Source: Sulfurospirillum cavolei
GTDB lineage: Bacteria > Campylobacterota > Campylobacteria > Campylobacterales > Sulfurospirillaceae
Reading direction: 5' to 3' (one strand)
NCBI RefSeq assembly: GCF_000813325.1
Contig: NZ_BBQE01000012.1
Length of the DNA: 64,000 nucleotides
Part shown: positions 40,912 through 49,026 of the stretch, one piece after another
Position numbering within the stretch: position 1 is the first letter of the stretch
Layout: each line of letters starts with the position of its first letter
Notes under the pieces: generated by a model
The model's input: only the letters and a program-made list of their open reading frames with translations
Databases searched by the model: none
Told to the model about the DNA's origin: nothing
Program-made: the position numbers and the translations under genes

Positions 40912-41823
40912 ATGGCATTGGAAGCTTATTTTCACGGTTTTGAAAACGTACATGTAGAGGTTGAAGAGGACATTGTTATCAATACGTGGGTGGGCGGAAG
41001 CGGCGAAGAAGCCGTTTTATTACTGCACGGTCATCCCGAAAACTATCTCATTTGGCGCGATATTGCTCCTGCTTTAGCCCAAAAATACCGTGTGGTCGTA
41101 ACAGACCTAAGAGGCTACGGCGACAGCTCCAAACCCGTAGGCTTTGAAGATCACTCCAACTACTCCAAGCGCGTCATGGCACAAGACAACGTGAGCATCA
41201 TGCAAAAGCTCGGTATCCAAAAATTCCATGTCGTCGGGCACGACAGAGGCGCACGCGTGGCGCATCGGCTGATTCTTGATCACCCCGAAAAAGTGCTGAC
41301 ATGTACGCTTATGGATATTTTACCGACGTATGACATGTACGAAGAGACCAACCGTGAGTTTGCGACCAAATACTGGCATTGGTTCTTTTATATCCAAAAA
41401 TTTCCTTTTCCCGAACGTGCCCTTAGCGTAGACCCTGCATTTTTCATCCATTTTAACCTGACTAACAAAGTCGGTCCCAAAGCGGCAAAACGCTTTTCTA
41501 AAGAGGTATTGGACGATTATATCCGCTGTTACGGTAACCCTGCGTGCGTTCACGGCATCTGCGAGGATTATCGCGCGTCTGCAAGTATTGACTTGGAACA
41601 CGATAAAGTCGATAGAGACAAACGCATCAAAACGCCGTTGCTGATTTTATGGGGAGCCGACGGCGTGGTCGGAAAAATCTGGAACGTTTTGGAGGGCTGG
41701 AAACAGTACGCCGATAACGTTAGCGGTTTTGCCGTGCCCGAGTGCGGGCATTTCGTACCGGAAGAACAACCGCAAATCTGCTTGGAGGCGATGGCGGCAT
41801 TTTTTGAACAAAACCGTCGGTAA
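40912..41823 (+). CDS. Predicted fluoroacetate dehalogenase-type alpha/beta hydrolase
   Basis: A 303-residue alpha/beta hydrolase, two bases after the LeuD-like stop. The nucleophile motif is G-H-D-R-G-A-R (Asp111, Arg112, Arg115); Asp135 and His280 (E-C-G-H-F) complete the triad; His156, Trp157 (Y-W-H-W-F-F) and Tyr220 form the halide pocket. As I recall, these correspond one-to-one to D110, R111, R114, D134, H155, W156, Y219 and H280 of fluoroacetate dehalogenase RPA1163. It should hydrolyse small haloacetates to glycolate and halide, but haloalkanoate or other substrates are possible. Transcribed with the hydro-lyase. Confidence 0.8.
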   Translation: MALEAYFHGFENVHVEVEEDIVINTWVGGSGEEAVLLLHGHPENYLIWRDIAPALAQKYRVVVTDLRGYGDSSKPVGFEDHSNYSKRVMAQDNVSIMQKLGIQKFHVVGHDRGARVAHRLILDHPEKVLTCTLMDILPTYDMYEETNREFATKYWHWFFYIQKFPFPERALSVDPAFFIHFNLTNKVGPKAAKRFSKEVLDDYIRCYGNPACVHGICEDYRASASIDLEHDKVDRDKRIKTPLLILWGADGVVGKIWNVLEGWKQYADNVSGFAVPECGHFVPEEQPQICLEAMAAFFEQNRR

Positions 41824-41828
41824 AGAGT

Positions 41829-41850
41829 GAGAGCTCGGCTCTCGTTCTTT
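41829..41850 (+). terminator. Terminator after the dehalogenase operon
   Basis: GAGAGC, loop TCG, GCTCTC, then GTTCTTT. The hairpin starts 6 bases past the stop codon. Confidence 0.7.
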
Positions 41851-42055
41851 ACCTTGTCACTACCGATCACGCCGATAAAAGCTATACGCTTCGTTTTTAC
41901 GACATGTCAAAAACACCTCATACGCGTGAAAAAAAGCTTAATATAGCCTATTTTACAAAAAGAGAGTAACTTTATCTTATTTTTTGATGCGAATCAATCC
42001 TTTCTTTTTTCGTATGAAGTAGAATGCGAATTCTATTTCATACAGGAGAAATTTG

Positions 42056-43198
42056 ATGAAATCTCTGTTTTTAAGAATGCGCGTTATACACATCGCCGCT
42101 TTTGTGATCCTTCCGCTCAATGCTTTCTTTTTTACGACCAACACGCTAGGGGCGTTCATTCAGTATACCATCGCGGTGATTCTCATCGTGCATGATCTAG
42201 ATGAGAAAAAATGGGGTGTGGATCTAAGCCTCAAGATCAACCAAGCCTTAGCGTCGATGGACTTAACCAAAGCGATCACGATTAACACGAACTTCAACCA
42301 AGAATCCGCCAAGATGCTCGATTCGGTCATCTTTTTCAAAGAGAAGATCCGACATGCCATTCTTGGTTTTCAAGCCCATGCGACGACTCACGGGCAGATT
42401 TCAACGCAGTTGCAACAGATCGCTTCGTTTTTGCATACGCAAACCAAAGAAGAAAAAAAGATCATCGACGACAATACCAAGCATATCAACACCATGCAAA
42501 TCGCCTTTGATGAGATCAGCCACAATGCGCACGAGAGTAAAGCGCAGATGCAACAGATCGGAACGTACCTTGGCGACACACAACACAACATCGCCGATCT
42601 AGGCGTTAAAATCGCCCAAAGCGTTCAAAAAGAGAACCAGCTTGTCACACAATTGCACGCGCTCACACAGCAAACCAAAGAGACCAAGAGCATTCTTGGC
42701 GTCATCGACGACATCGCCGATCAGACCAATCTGCTCGCACTCAATGCCGCCATCGAAGCCGCACGAGCAGGCGAACACGGGCGTGGATTTGCCGTTGTTG
42801 CCGATGAAGTCAGACTTTTAGCGGAGAAGACGCAAAAAAGCCTTGAAGAGATCAATGTGACCATCACGTCCATCGTCGATGCGATCACATCCATCAGCCA
42901 ACAGATGAAGCACAACGCCTCAGAGATCAACATTCTCCAAGAGGTTTCAAGTAGTGCCAACGCTGTACTGGAACAACTGATCGTCGTTGCAACAAAAAAC
43001 ATAACACTCTCCAACGAAGTCGCCGCCAAATCGGTCGATCTAAAAAGTGAAACCGAGCAGATCAAAGAAGCCTCCGGCAAGATCGAAACGATCTTTCACG
43101 CAACCTATGCGAAAAGCGAAGAGATTTTGGAGATTACCACGGTGTTAGATCATTGGGGTGTTGCTCTGCACGAAAAACTCAACGAATTTAAAGTGTGA
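42056..43198 (+). CDS. Methyl-accepting chemotaxis protein without periplasmic sensor
   Basis: The start at ATG 42056 has CAGGAG upstream. In 380 residues two closely spaced hydrophobic helices (about residues 5-24 and 29-46) are followed directly by the cytoplasmic part. The signalling tip is A-D-Q-T-N-L-L-A-L-N-A-A-I-E-A-A-R-A-G-E-H near residue 220, with coiled coils on both sides. It lacks a periplasmic ligand domain and a clear HAMP, so it probably senses a cytoplasmic or membrane signal such as redox state. The signal itself cannot be inferred. Confidence 0.85.
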   Translation: MKSLFLRMRVIHIAAFVILPLNAFFFTTNTLGAFIQYTIAVILIVHDLDEKKWGVDLSLKINQALASMDLTKAITINTNFNQESAKMLDSVIFFKEKIRHAILGFQAHATTHGQISTQLQQIASFLHTQTKEEKKIIDDNTKHINTMQIAFDEISHNAHESKAQMQQIGTYLGDTQHNIADLGVKIAQSVQKENQLVTQLHALTQQTKETKSILGVIDDIADQTNLLALNAAIEAARAGEHGRGFAVVADEVRLLAEKTQKSLEEINVTITSIVDAITSISQQMKHNASEINILQEVSSSANAVLEQLIVVATKNITLSNEVAAKSVDLKSETEQIKEASGKIETIFHATYAKSEEILEITTVLDHWGVALHEKLNEFKV

Positions 43199-43201
43199 GA
43201 A

Positions 43202-43246
43202 AAAACGGTTGGTTTTGAAGCGCAACCGTTTTACATGTAAAGATTT
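43202..43246. terminator. Bidirectional terminator between convergent genes, with TTACATGTAA
   Basis: AAAACGGTTG (43202-43211) and CAACCGTTTT (43223-43232) make a 10-bp stem with an 11-base loop. The second arm overlaps the palindrome TTTACATGTAAA (43230-43241), which is followed by GATTTTT. The stem works in both directions. Confidence 0.75.
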
Positions 43247-44812
43247 TTAGCCTTTAACGACGAGGAAATCCTCTTTGTCACCACGCCAACGCAAGCTGTA
43301 CAGATCGTGGCGACGCGAACGCATGTTGCGCACGCTTCCGCGCTCTCTTAGCTCCTTTAGAAGACTGAGATCAAGATCGGCAACCAAGGTCATTTCCGTA
43401 TTGGGCGTGGCTTCCGCCATAATAGCATCGTGTGGAAACGCAAAATCGGATGGGCTAAAAACGGCGGCTTGGGAGTATTGGATGTCCATGTTTTCCACTT
43501 TGGGAAGTGTGCCGACACTGCCGGAGATCGCTACGTAACACTCGTTCTCAATCGCTCTGGCTTGCGCACAACGACGCACTCTAAGGTAGCTATTTTTCGT
43601 ATCGGTCCAGTAGGGAACAAACAAGATGTCGATGCCCTGCTCGGCTAAAAGACGCGGCAGTTCGGGATACTCGACATCGTAACAGACCAAAATACCCACA
43701 CGACCTACGTCGGTCTCAAACACACAGAGTTTGTCGCCGCCGTGCATGCCCCAGTACGCCTCTTCATCGGGGGTGATGTGCAATTTTTTTTGCGCATCTT
43801 TCGTACCGTCGCGACGACAGAGGTAACTGGCGTTATAGAGCGTGTTACCGTCGTATTCGGGCATACTGCCTGCGATGATGTTGATGTTGTAACGCACGGC
43901 AAATTGCCCTATTTTCTCGACTAAGGTATCGGTATATGCCGCTACGGTACGAATCGCCGTTTCTTGGTTTTCATCACTGCGCAACGCCATTAAAGGTGCG
44001 TTAAAAAACTCGGGAAATAACACAAAATCGGCTTTATACCCCGCCATCGCATCGACAAAAAATTCGACTTGGTCTAAAAACTCTTCGACGCTTTTGACGC
44101 TTCGCATCTGCCATTGCACGACGCTGACGCGAATAATGCCGCGATTGACCGTAGGATGGGTGTGCGGCTCTTCATAATCGACGTTGCTCCACTCCAAAAG
44201 AGTGGCATACTCACGAGACGCGGCATCTCCTTTGAGATACCCTTTTAAAATACGCCTGACGTGAAAGTCGTTGGCAAGCTGAAAACCCAACACATGATCC
44301 CGAAGTTCTTTGTCTTTCACTCGTTCGATGTATTTGGAAGGGGTCATCTCGTGGGCATGTGCCGCGTAGCCCGGAATGCGCCCGCCTGCGATGATGCGCT
44401 TAAGGTTGAGTCGGTAACAAAGCTCTTTTCTGGCATCGTAAAGCCTACGCCCGAGTCGCAATCCTTGATAATCCGGATCGACGTAAATATCCAACCCGTA
44501 AAGCGTATCGCCCTTGGGATCGTGCGTACTCAGCAAACAGTTTCCCGTAATTTGATCGTACGTATGGCGATCGCCGTATGTGTTATAATCGACGATCAGG
44601 CTCTGCGCCGCGGCAATGACTTTACCGTCGTCCTCGATACAAATCTGACCTTCGGGAAAAGTCGAAAGCTGTGCGCTAAACTCTTCGATCGTCCAACCTC
44701 CAAGCGTCGGATAGACTCTATCCATAATACGTTTGACGTCGCCGTAATCTTCTGCTTGTAAATTACGTAAAATAAGTTTGTTGGTCTGTTTTAATTCGTC
44801 GTTGTTTCCCAT
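43247..44812 (-). CDS. GNAT acetyltransferase - carbon-nitrogen hydrolase fusion
   Basis: A 521-residue two-domain protein. Residues 1-160 are a GNAT fold (Y-G-L-D-I-Y-V-D-P-D-Y-Q-G-L-R-L-G-R-R-L-Y). Residues 225-515 are a nitrilase-superfamily amidase with the Glu-Lys-Cys triad: F-P-E-F-F-N, Q-K-K-L-H-I-T and L-V-C-Y-D-V-E-Y-P-E. This architecture occurs widely in bacteria, with unknown substrate; hydrolysis of an amide and acetylation of an amine in one protein are likely. The start has AAAGGATTTTGA upstream. Confidence 0.9.
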   Translation of the reverse strand: MGNNDELKQTNKLILRNLQAEDYGDVKRIMDRVYPTLGGWTIEEFSAQLSTFPEGQICIEDDGKVIAAAQSLIVDYNTYGDRHTYDQITGNCLLSTHDPKGDTLYGLDIYVDPDYQGLRLGRRLYDARKELCYRLNLKRIIAGGRIPGYAAHAHEMTPSKYIERVKDKELRDHVLGFQLANDFHVRRILKGYLKGDAASREYATLLEWSNVDYEEPHTHPTVNRGIIRVSVVQWQMRSVKSVEEFLDQVEFFVDAMAGYKADFVLFPEFFNAPLMALRSDENQETAIRTVAAYTDTLVEKIGQFAVRYNINIIAGSMPEYDGNTLYNASYLCRRDGTKDAQKKLHITPDEEAYWGMHGGDKLCVFETDVGRVGILVCYDVEYPELPRLLAEQGIDILFVPYWTDTKNSYLRVRRCAQARAIENECYVAISGSVGTLPKVENMDIQYSQAAVFSPSDFAFPHDAIMAEATPNTEMTLVADLDLSLLKELRERGSVRNMRSRRHDLYSLRWRGDKEDFLVVKG

Positions 44813-44913
44813 TCAAAATCCTTTGATACCGTCGCAAATAAAATAACGTCGTTATCTTAGCACGCTTTGGGTTTAGGAGGAGTTGAATTTCAAACTTAAT
44901 GTCAGTAGAGAAG

Positions 44914-44939
44914 TTAAAAAAGAGAGCCGAAGCTCTCTT
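44914..44939 (-). terminator. UUCG-loop terminator of the Gly-rich secreted protein gene
   Basis: On the minus strand AAGAGAGC, loop TTCG, GCTCTCTT is followed by TTTTAAC, a classic rho-independent signal 21 bases past the stop codon. Confidence 0.85.
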
Positions 44940-44959
44940 GAAAAAACGAAGATAAAACC

Positions 44960-45280
44960 TTATCGACCGCCGCGTCCGTTGCCTCTTCCGCCGCCGCCAG
45001 CTCCGCCGCCGTTAGCACCGGAATTTCCGTTTCCGCTACCCGCACCTACGCCGGCTCCCGTGCCGTTAGTATTGGCACGTTGGGATTGGGAGAGAGACTG
45101 CCTCTCTTCTTGTGAAAGTGCTTGCATTTTGGATTGCATGGCTGCTTGAAACGCCGCTCTATCTTCTGTTGGAACCGTTCCTCGCATTGCCGAAAGTTCC
45201 GCCGCGCTCATCGCGGAGTAATCCACAGCAAAAACCGTTACGCCGAGCATACATAATGCTAAAAGACTTTTTTTCATCAT
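44960..45280 (-). CDS. Small secreted DUF1104-like protein with Gly/Asn-rich tail
   Basis: A 106-residue protein. A signal peptide (L-L-A-L-C-M-L-G-V-T-V-F-A) precedes a helical segment with M-S-A-A-E-L-S-A-M-R-G-T-V-P-T-E-D-R-A-A-F-Q, which matches DUF1104 proteins of Campylobacterota. The last 40 residues are Gly/Asn-rich and end in N-G-R-G-G-R. It is divergent from a response regulator gene and shares its promoter region. The second gene of this composition lies after the histidine kinase. The periplasmic role is unknown. Confidence 0.65.
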   Translation of the reverse strand: MMKKSLLALCMLGVTVFAVDYSAMSAAELSAMRGTVPTEDRAAFQAAMQSKMQALSQEERQSLSQSQRANTNGTGAGVGAGSGNGNSGANGGGAGGGGRGNGRGGR

Positions 45281-45325
45281 AACCCCCTTTGAAAAATTTT
45301 ATAATGAAATTCTATAATACGAGTG

Positions 45326-45373
45326 TTAGCAAATCGTTAAGGGAAAAATTTTTTTACTTTAACACTTCGTTAA
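45326..45373. promoter_or_regulatory. 15-bp direct repeats, probable response regulator operator
   Basis: TTAGCAAATCGTTAA (45326-45340) and TTAACACTTCGTTAA (45359-45373) agree at 12 of 15 positions and are 33 bases (three helical turns) apart. They lie between the divergent DUF1104-like gene and the response regulator gene. OmpR-family regulators bind such direct repeats. TATAAT-like elements occur at 45300 and 45313. Confidence 0.65.
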
Positions 45374-45409
45374 CGCAGATATGTTATGCTTTAAACCAAG
45401 GAGAGGCTT

Positions 45410-46045
45410 ATGTCAAAAATTTTACTGCTCGAGGACGACTATCTTTTAAGTCAAACGCTCATCGGTTTACTGAAGGAAGCGGGGTTTGAAGTAGCCCATG
45501 CCCAAGACGGGGAAGAAGCGTTGTCTTTAAGCTACGATACGATTTTTGATCTTTACCTTTTCGATATTAACGTTCCGTTACTCAACGGCATCGACGTTTT
45601 AAAACTGCTACGCGACAACGACGATAAGACGCCGGCTTTTTTTATCAGCGCGTATAAAGATATTCAAACGATTACGAAAGCGTTTGAGGGCGCATGCGAC
45701 GATTATATTAAAAAGCCTTTCGATTTCGATGAACTCGTCGTGCGAATTAAGGCACATATTCATAAGCACAATCCGACGATTGTTTACGGGTCGATGCGTT
45801 ACGATCTTTTGAGCAAACGTATTTTTATCGACGATAAAGAGGTCGATTTAGGCATCGTCGAAAAAGCGATTTTCGATCTTCTGATGCGTAATCTCTCCCA
45901 AACGATCGATAAAGAGGTCTTCTTCGACGTTATGGAAAAACCAAGCGACATTGCCCTACGCGTTCATCTTAGCAAACTCAAACAACGCTTTGCTTTGAAT
46001 ATCACCAATATTAAAGGCATAGGATACCGTCTTGAAAAAATATGA
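45410..46045 (+). CDS. OmpR-type response regulator
   Basis: A 211-residue protein. The receiver domain has acidic residues E8-D9-D10, the phospho-acceptor Asp52 (L-F-D-I-N-V-P) and the Lys in K-K-P-F-D. A winged helix follows (residues 115-211, V-E-K-A-I-F-D-L-L-M-R-N and I-K-G-I-G-Y-R-L). AAGGAGAGG precedes ATG. It overlaps the kinase gene by 14 bases. It probably binds the 15-bp repeats just upstream, giving autoregulation and joint control of the divergent secreted protein. Confidence 0.85.
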   Translation: MSKILLLEDDYLLSQTLIGLLKEAGFEVAHAQDGEEALSLSYDTIFDLYLFDINVPLLNGIDVLKLLRDNDDKTPAFFISAYKDIQTITKAFEGACDDYIKKPFDFDELVVRIKAHIHKHNPTIVYGSMRYDLLSKRIFIDDKEVDLGIVEKAIFDLLMRNLSQTIDKEVFFDVMEKPSDIALRVHLSKLKQRFALNITNIKGIGYRLEKI

Positions 46046-47081
46046 AAAAGAGGCGTTTTTAAAAACGTTCGGTATCTTTTTTCTCTCCTTAGCGCTGTTT
46101 AGCGGCATTGTTTCGTATTTTTATTACAAAGAACAAAAGCATATTTTAGGAGAATTTATTTTTTCGCAAATGCGAGAATTTACCTATAGCTTTCAAGGCT
46201 CGCCTTTTGAACTTGACGTCGTTCCTTACGATGCAACGGTCGATCAACTCAACTTGATCCCGTGTCAAGAGGGCATGTGCGGCTATTTTACGATTCCGCG
46301 AAGTAAACAGTCACTGTTTAAAGTGATTTTGCCTTACGATCAATACGTCGAACACGAAAACGGGATCGTTTATAAAGTGCTCTTGTTATACATGGGCGTT
46401 TTAGCGGCGATTTTCGTTTTTGCGCTGTTTTACTCTTTTTATGCGCTCTATCCCCTTAAAAAAGCACTCGATTTGCTGGAAGGTTTTCTCAAAGACGTCA
46501 TTCACGACCTCAATACGCCCATTACGTCGATTTTGCTCAATACCAAAGCTTTAGCAAAACGTCGTAGCGACGAGGCACTCGAACGCATCGAATTGGCGGC
46601 GTGTACCATTGCATCGCTCTACCGCAATTTAGAATCGCTTCAAAAAGGATTTATTGCCCAAAAAAACGAAATCGATTTGGCAAAGCTTTTGCACACCAGA
46701 GCCAAACCCTATCAAAAGCTCTATCCGCACTTGAACTTCGTCTTTCAAACCCACTCCTATACGCTCATCAGCGATGAAGACGCAGTGGCACGCATTTTTG
46801 ACAATCTGATCTCCAATGCGTGTAAATACAACCGAAAAAACGGCTCGGTCGAACTGTGCAACCGTGAAAACACCGTGAGCATTTGCGATACGGGCATCGG
46901 CATTCGCGATACGAAACGCGTTTTCGAGCGTTACTATAAAGAGCAAAACAAAGGACTCGGACTCGGGCTTCATATCGTGCACTCTTTATGCCGACTTTTA
47001 GAGATCGATATCGAACTGCAAAGCACGCCGCAAAAAGGTACGTGCATCCGTCTTACGTTTGGCGTGAAGGAGTCCTTGTGA
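46032..47081 (+). CDS. Sensor histidine kinase partner
   Basis: A 349-residue protein with two transmembrane helices (about residues 10-30 and 115-137) around an 85-residue periplasmic part that contains two Cys (C-Q-E-G-M-C). The H-box is D-V-I-H-D-L-N-T-P-I-T (His near residue 157), and the ATPase part has N-box D-N-L-I-S-N-A-C-K-Y, G1 D-T-G-I-G and G2 G-L-G-L-G-L. The Cys pair suggests metal or redox sensing, as an inference. It overlaps the following secreted protein gene. Confidence 0.85.
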   Translation: MKKYEKEAFLKTFGIFFLSLALFSGIVSYFYYKEQKHILGEFIFSQMREFTYSFQGSPFELDVVPYDATVDQLNLIPCQEGMCGYFTIPRSKQSLFKVILPYDQYVEHENGIVYKVLLLYMGVLAAIFVFALFYSFYALYPLKKALDLLEGFLKDVIHDLNTPITSILLNTKALAKRRSDEALERIELAACTIASLYRNLESLQKGFIAQKNEIDLAKLLHTRAKPYQKLYPHLNFVFQTHSYTLISDEDAVARIFDNLISNACKYNRKNGSVELCNRENTVSICDTGIGIRDTKRVFERYYKEQNKGLGLGLHIVHSLCRLLEIDIELQSTPQKGTCIRLTFGVKESL

Positions 47082-47446
47082 AGCGTTTCTTCTTAGGGCT
47101 AAGCTTCGCCGTTTGCCTCTACGCCGAAGACGTCATCGATCAAGAGATTCAAAATACGTCCACGATCGACGATTTAACGACGAAAATGAACAATGCTCCC
47201 AAACAATACCGCCACCGCTACATTCAAGCGATCAAAGAACGCAGTGCCGATGAAAATCAAGCAAAACGCGCCTTAGCGATGCAAGCTTTGCAAGAACATC
47301 ATGTCAATACGTTAACGGGAAAAAACGAATCGACAAGCACGATTTCGGGTAACGGAAATACAAGCGGCGGTGGAAGTTCGGGAAACGGAAGCGGTAATGG
47401 AAACGGCAACGGCGGTCACGGCGGCGGCCGCGGAGGAGGAAAGTAG
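47078..47446 (+). CDS. Small secreted protein with Gly/Asn/Ser-rich tail
   Basis: GTG 47078 overlaps the kinase stop. The 122-residue protein has a signal peptide (F-F-L-G-L-S-F-A-V-C-L-Y-A), a helical domain (D-D-L-T-T-K-M-N-N-A-P-K-Q-Y-R-H-R-Y-I-Q-A-I-K) and a 40-residue Gly/Asn/Ser tail ending G-R-G-G-G-K. The tail is like that of the DUF1104-like protein at 44960, although the folded part differs. It may be the ligand or target of the kinase sensor. Confidence 0.55.
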   Translation: MKRFFLGLSFAVCLYAEDVIDQEIQNTSTIDDLTTKMNNAPKQYRHRYIQAIKERSADENQAKRALAMQALQEHHVNTLTGKNESTSTISGNGNTSGGGSSGNGSGNGNGNGGHGGGRGGGK

Positions 47447-47468
47447 GTTGAGAGCCGAAGCCCTCAAC
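47447..47468. terminator. Hairpin between the secreted protein gene and nifK
   Basis: GTTGAG (47447) pairs with CTCAAC (47463), with further G-C pairs inside, followed by GTTTTAG. It lies between convergent genes and can act in either direction. Confidence 0.55.
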
Positions 47469-47471
47469 GTT

Positions 47472-49016
47472 TTAGCGTACGCAATCGAAGAAATAATCGG
47501 TTTTCGCGATATCTTTCGTCTCTTCATCCAAATGATCTAACACGGCGTTGGTAATCCATGTTAAAAGATTTAAACATCCTTCATATCCGCTAATCGAATA
47601 TCGGTGAAGGTGATGTCTATCGAAAATCGGGAAACCGATACGAATCAAAGGAATTCCCGTATCTCTGTAAAGCTCTTTACCGTAGACGTTACCGATCATA
47701 AAATCAACCGGCTCGGTGAACAATAAGCTTCTAAGTGCCCACAAGTCTTTTCCCATCCAAATATGGCAATCCTCTTTAAACGTACATTTATCAAGAATAG
47801 CCTGCATCTCTTTTTCCCAACCCTTACGCGGAGCGTTGTGGCAAAGTACATGTACGGGAACGGCTCCCATTTCGACTAAAAACGAAACGACGCCGAGTAA
47901 GAAATCGGGATCGCCCCAGATCGCAAACTTTTTACCGTGCATATACGGATATGAATCTTGCATCGCATCGACCAATTGCGCTCTGAGTTTGGCAAGTTCA
48001 GCGGGAACGGGTTTGCCCGTCAATTCGCTAAGCTTCATGACAAACGCGTCGGTTCCGTTAAGACCGATCGGGTTACATGTCACGTACTCTTGTTTCCATT
48101 CGTTTTTAATAAACTTGCCCGTTGTCGGCGTCGTATACTTTTGCAAGCTAATCGTCGCTTTAGCGCCTTTGGCACTTTTAGCTATTTCGATCGGCGTACC
48201 GCCCGCATAGAGTTTGTACTCGCCCGCACCGGTGTTCCATTGCTCTTCGTGATCGCCTAGCATAACGATCTTGTCGCTAAACATCGAAGCGATTTTTTTG
48301 ACTTCTTTAAGGCTTCCTAAATACGTCTCAAAACCGGGGATGATGTTGATGCGCTCTTCATCTTTTGCTACGTCACCCTCTGGAGTGAGTGTTTTTAAGA
48401 TCGCTTCCATCATATTGTCGTAACCCGTAATGTGGCTACCTTTGAAAGAAGGCGTATGTGCCGCTGGAATATAGGTCGTATCGAGTTCGCCTTCAGCTTC
48501 GCCGCGCGCACCTTTGACAAACGCATCCAAGTCGTCGCCGATAACTTCCGCCATACATGTCGTCGAAACCGCGATCATTTCAGGTTTGTAAAGGGCTTTA
48601 CAGTTTCGTAAACCCTCTTTCATATTGGCCAAACCGCCGAAAACCGCCGCACTTTCACTCATGGAGTCAGAAACACACGGAGTCGGTTCTTTAAAGTGAC
48701 GCGTAAAGTAACTTCTAAAGTACGCAACGCATCCGTGACTTCCGTGAACGTAAGGCATCGTGTTTTCAAAACCGAGGGCTGCCATAACCGCACCTAAAGG
48801 TTGACACGCTTTGGCGGGGTTAATCGTGATGTGTTCCCTTGCCAAGTTTTTCTCACGGTACTCCCATGATGTCATCCACTTTGCGACGTCTTTGACTTTT
48901 TCGGGATTGGTAGCACCTGCGTGACCTTCAAATTGCTTTTTATTTTTAAAAACCTCTTGGTATTCGGGTTTCAAAAAAAGTTTTTGTCCGTTGACAATGT
49001 TTTCTACGTCTTGCAT
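47472..49016 (-). CDS. nifK: Nitrogenase molybdenum-iron protein beta chain
   Basis: A 514-residue protein. It has the P-cluster Cys motifs (V-H-G-S-H-G-C near residue 95 and S-T-T-C-M-A-E-V-I-G-D-D near 155), the N-terminal region of the Mo-type (Y-R-E-K-N-L-A-R-E-H-I-T-I-N-P-A-K-A-C-Q) and the conserved R-I-G-F-P-I-F-D-R-H-H near residue 465. As half of the MoFe tetramer it carries the P-cluster that passes electrons to FeMo-cofactor in the alpha chain. It ends the nif cluster here: nifE, nifN and others are not in the window. Confidence 0.95.
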   Translation of the reverse strand: MQDVENIVNGQKLFLKPEYQEVFKNKKQFEGHAGATNPEKVKDVAKWMTSWEYREKNLAREHITINPAKACQPLGAVMAALGFENTMPYVHGSHGCVAYFRSYFTRHFKEPTPCVSDSMSESAAVFGGLANMKEGLRNCKALYKPEMIAVSTTCMAEVIGDDLDAFVKGARGEAEGELDTTYIPAAHTPSFKGSHITGYDNMMEAILKTLTPEGDVAKDEERINIIPGFETYLGSLKEVKKIASMFSDKIVMLGDHEEQWNTGAGEYKLYAGGTPIEIAKSAKGAKATISLQKYTTPTTGKFIKNEWKQEYVTCNPIGLNGTDAFVMKLSELTGKPVPAELAKLRAQLVDAMQDSYPYMHGKKFAIWGDPDFLLGVVSFLVEMGAVPVHVLCHNAPRKGWEKEMQAILDKCTFKEDCHIWMGKDLWALRSLLFTEPVDFMIGNVYGKELYRDTGIPLIRIGFPIFDRHHLHRYSISGYEGCLNLLTWITNAVLDHLDEETKDIAKTDYFFDCVR

Positions 49017-49026
49017 GATGCCCTCC

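Noticed and set aside
45001..45150. Pro-rich reading frame on the plus strand opposite the Gly-rich secreted protein
   Set aside because: It is the complement of Gly codons. The minus-strand gene has a signal peptide, a ribosome-binding site and a terminator.
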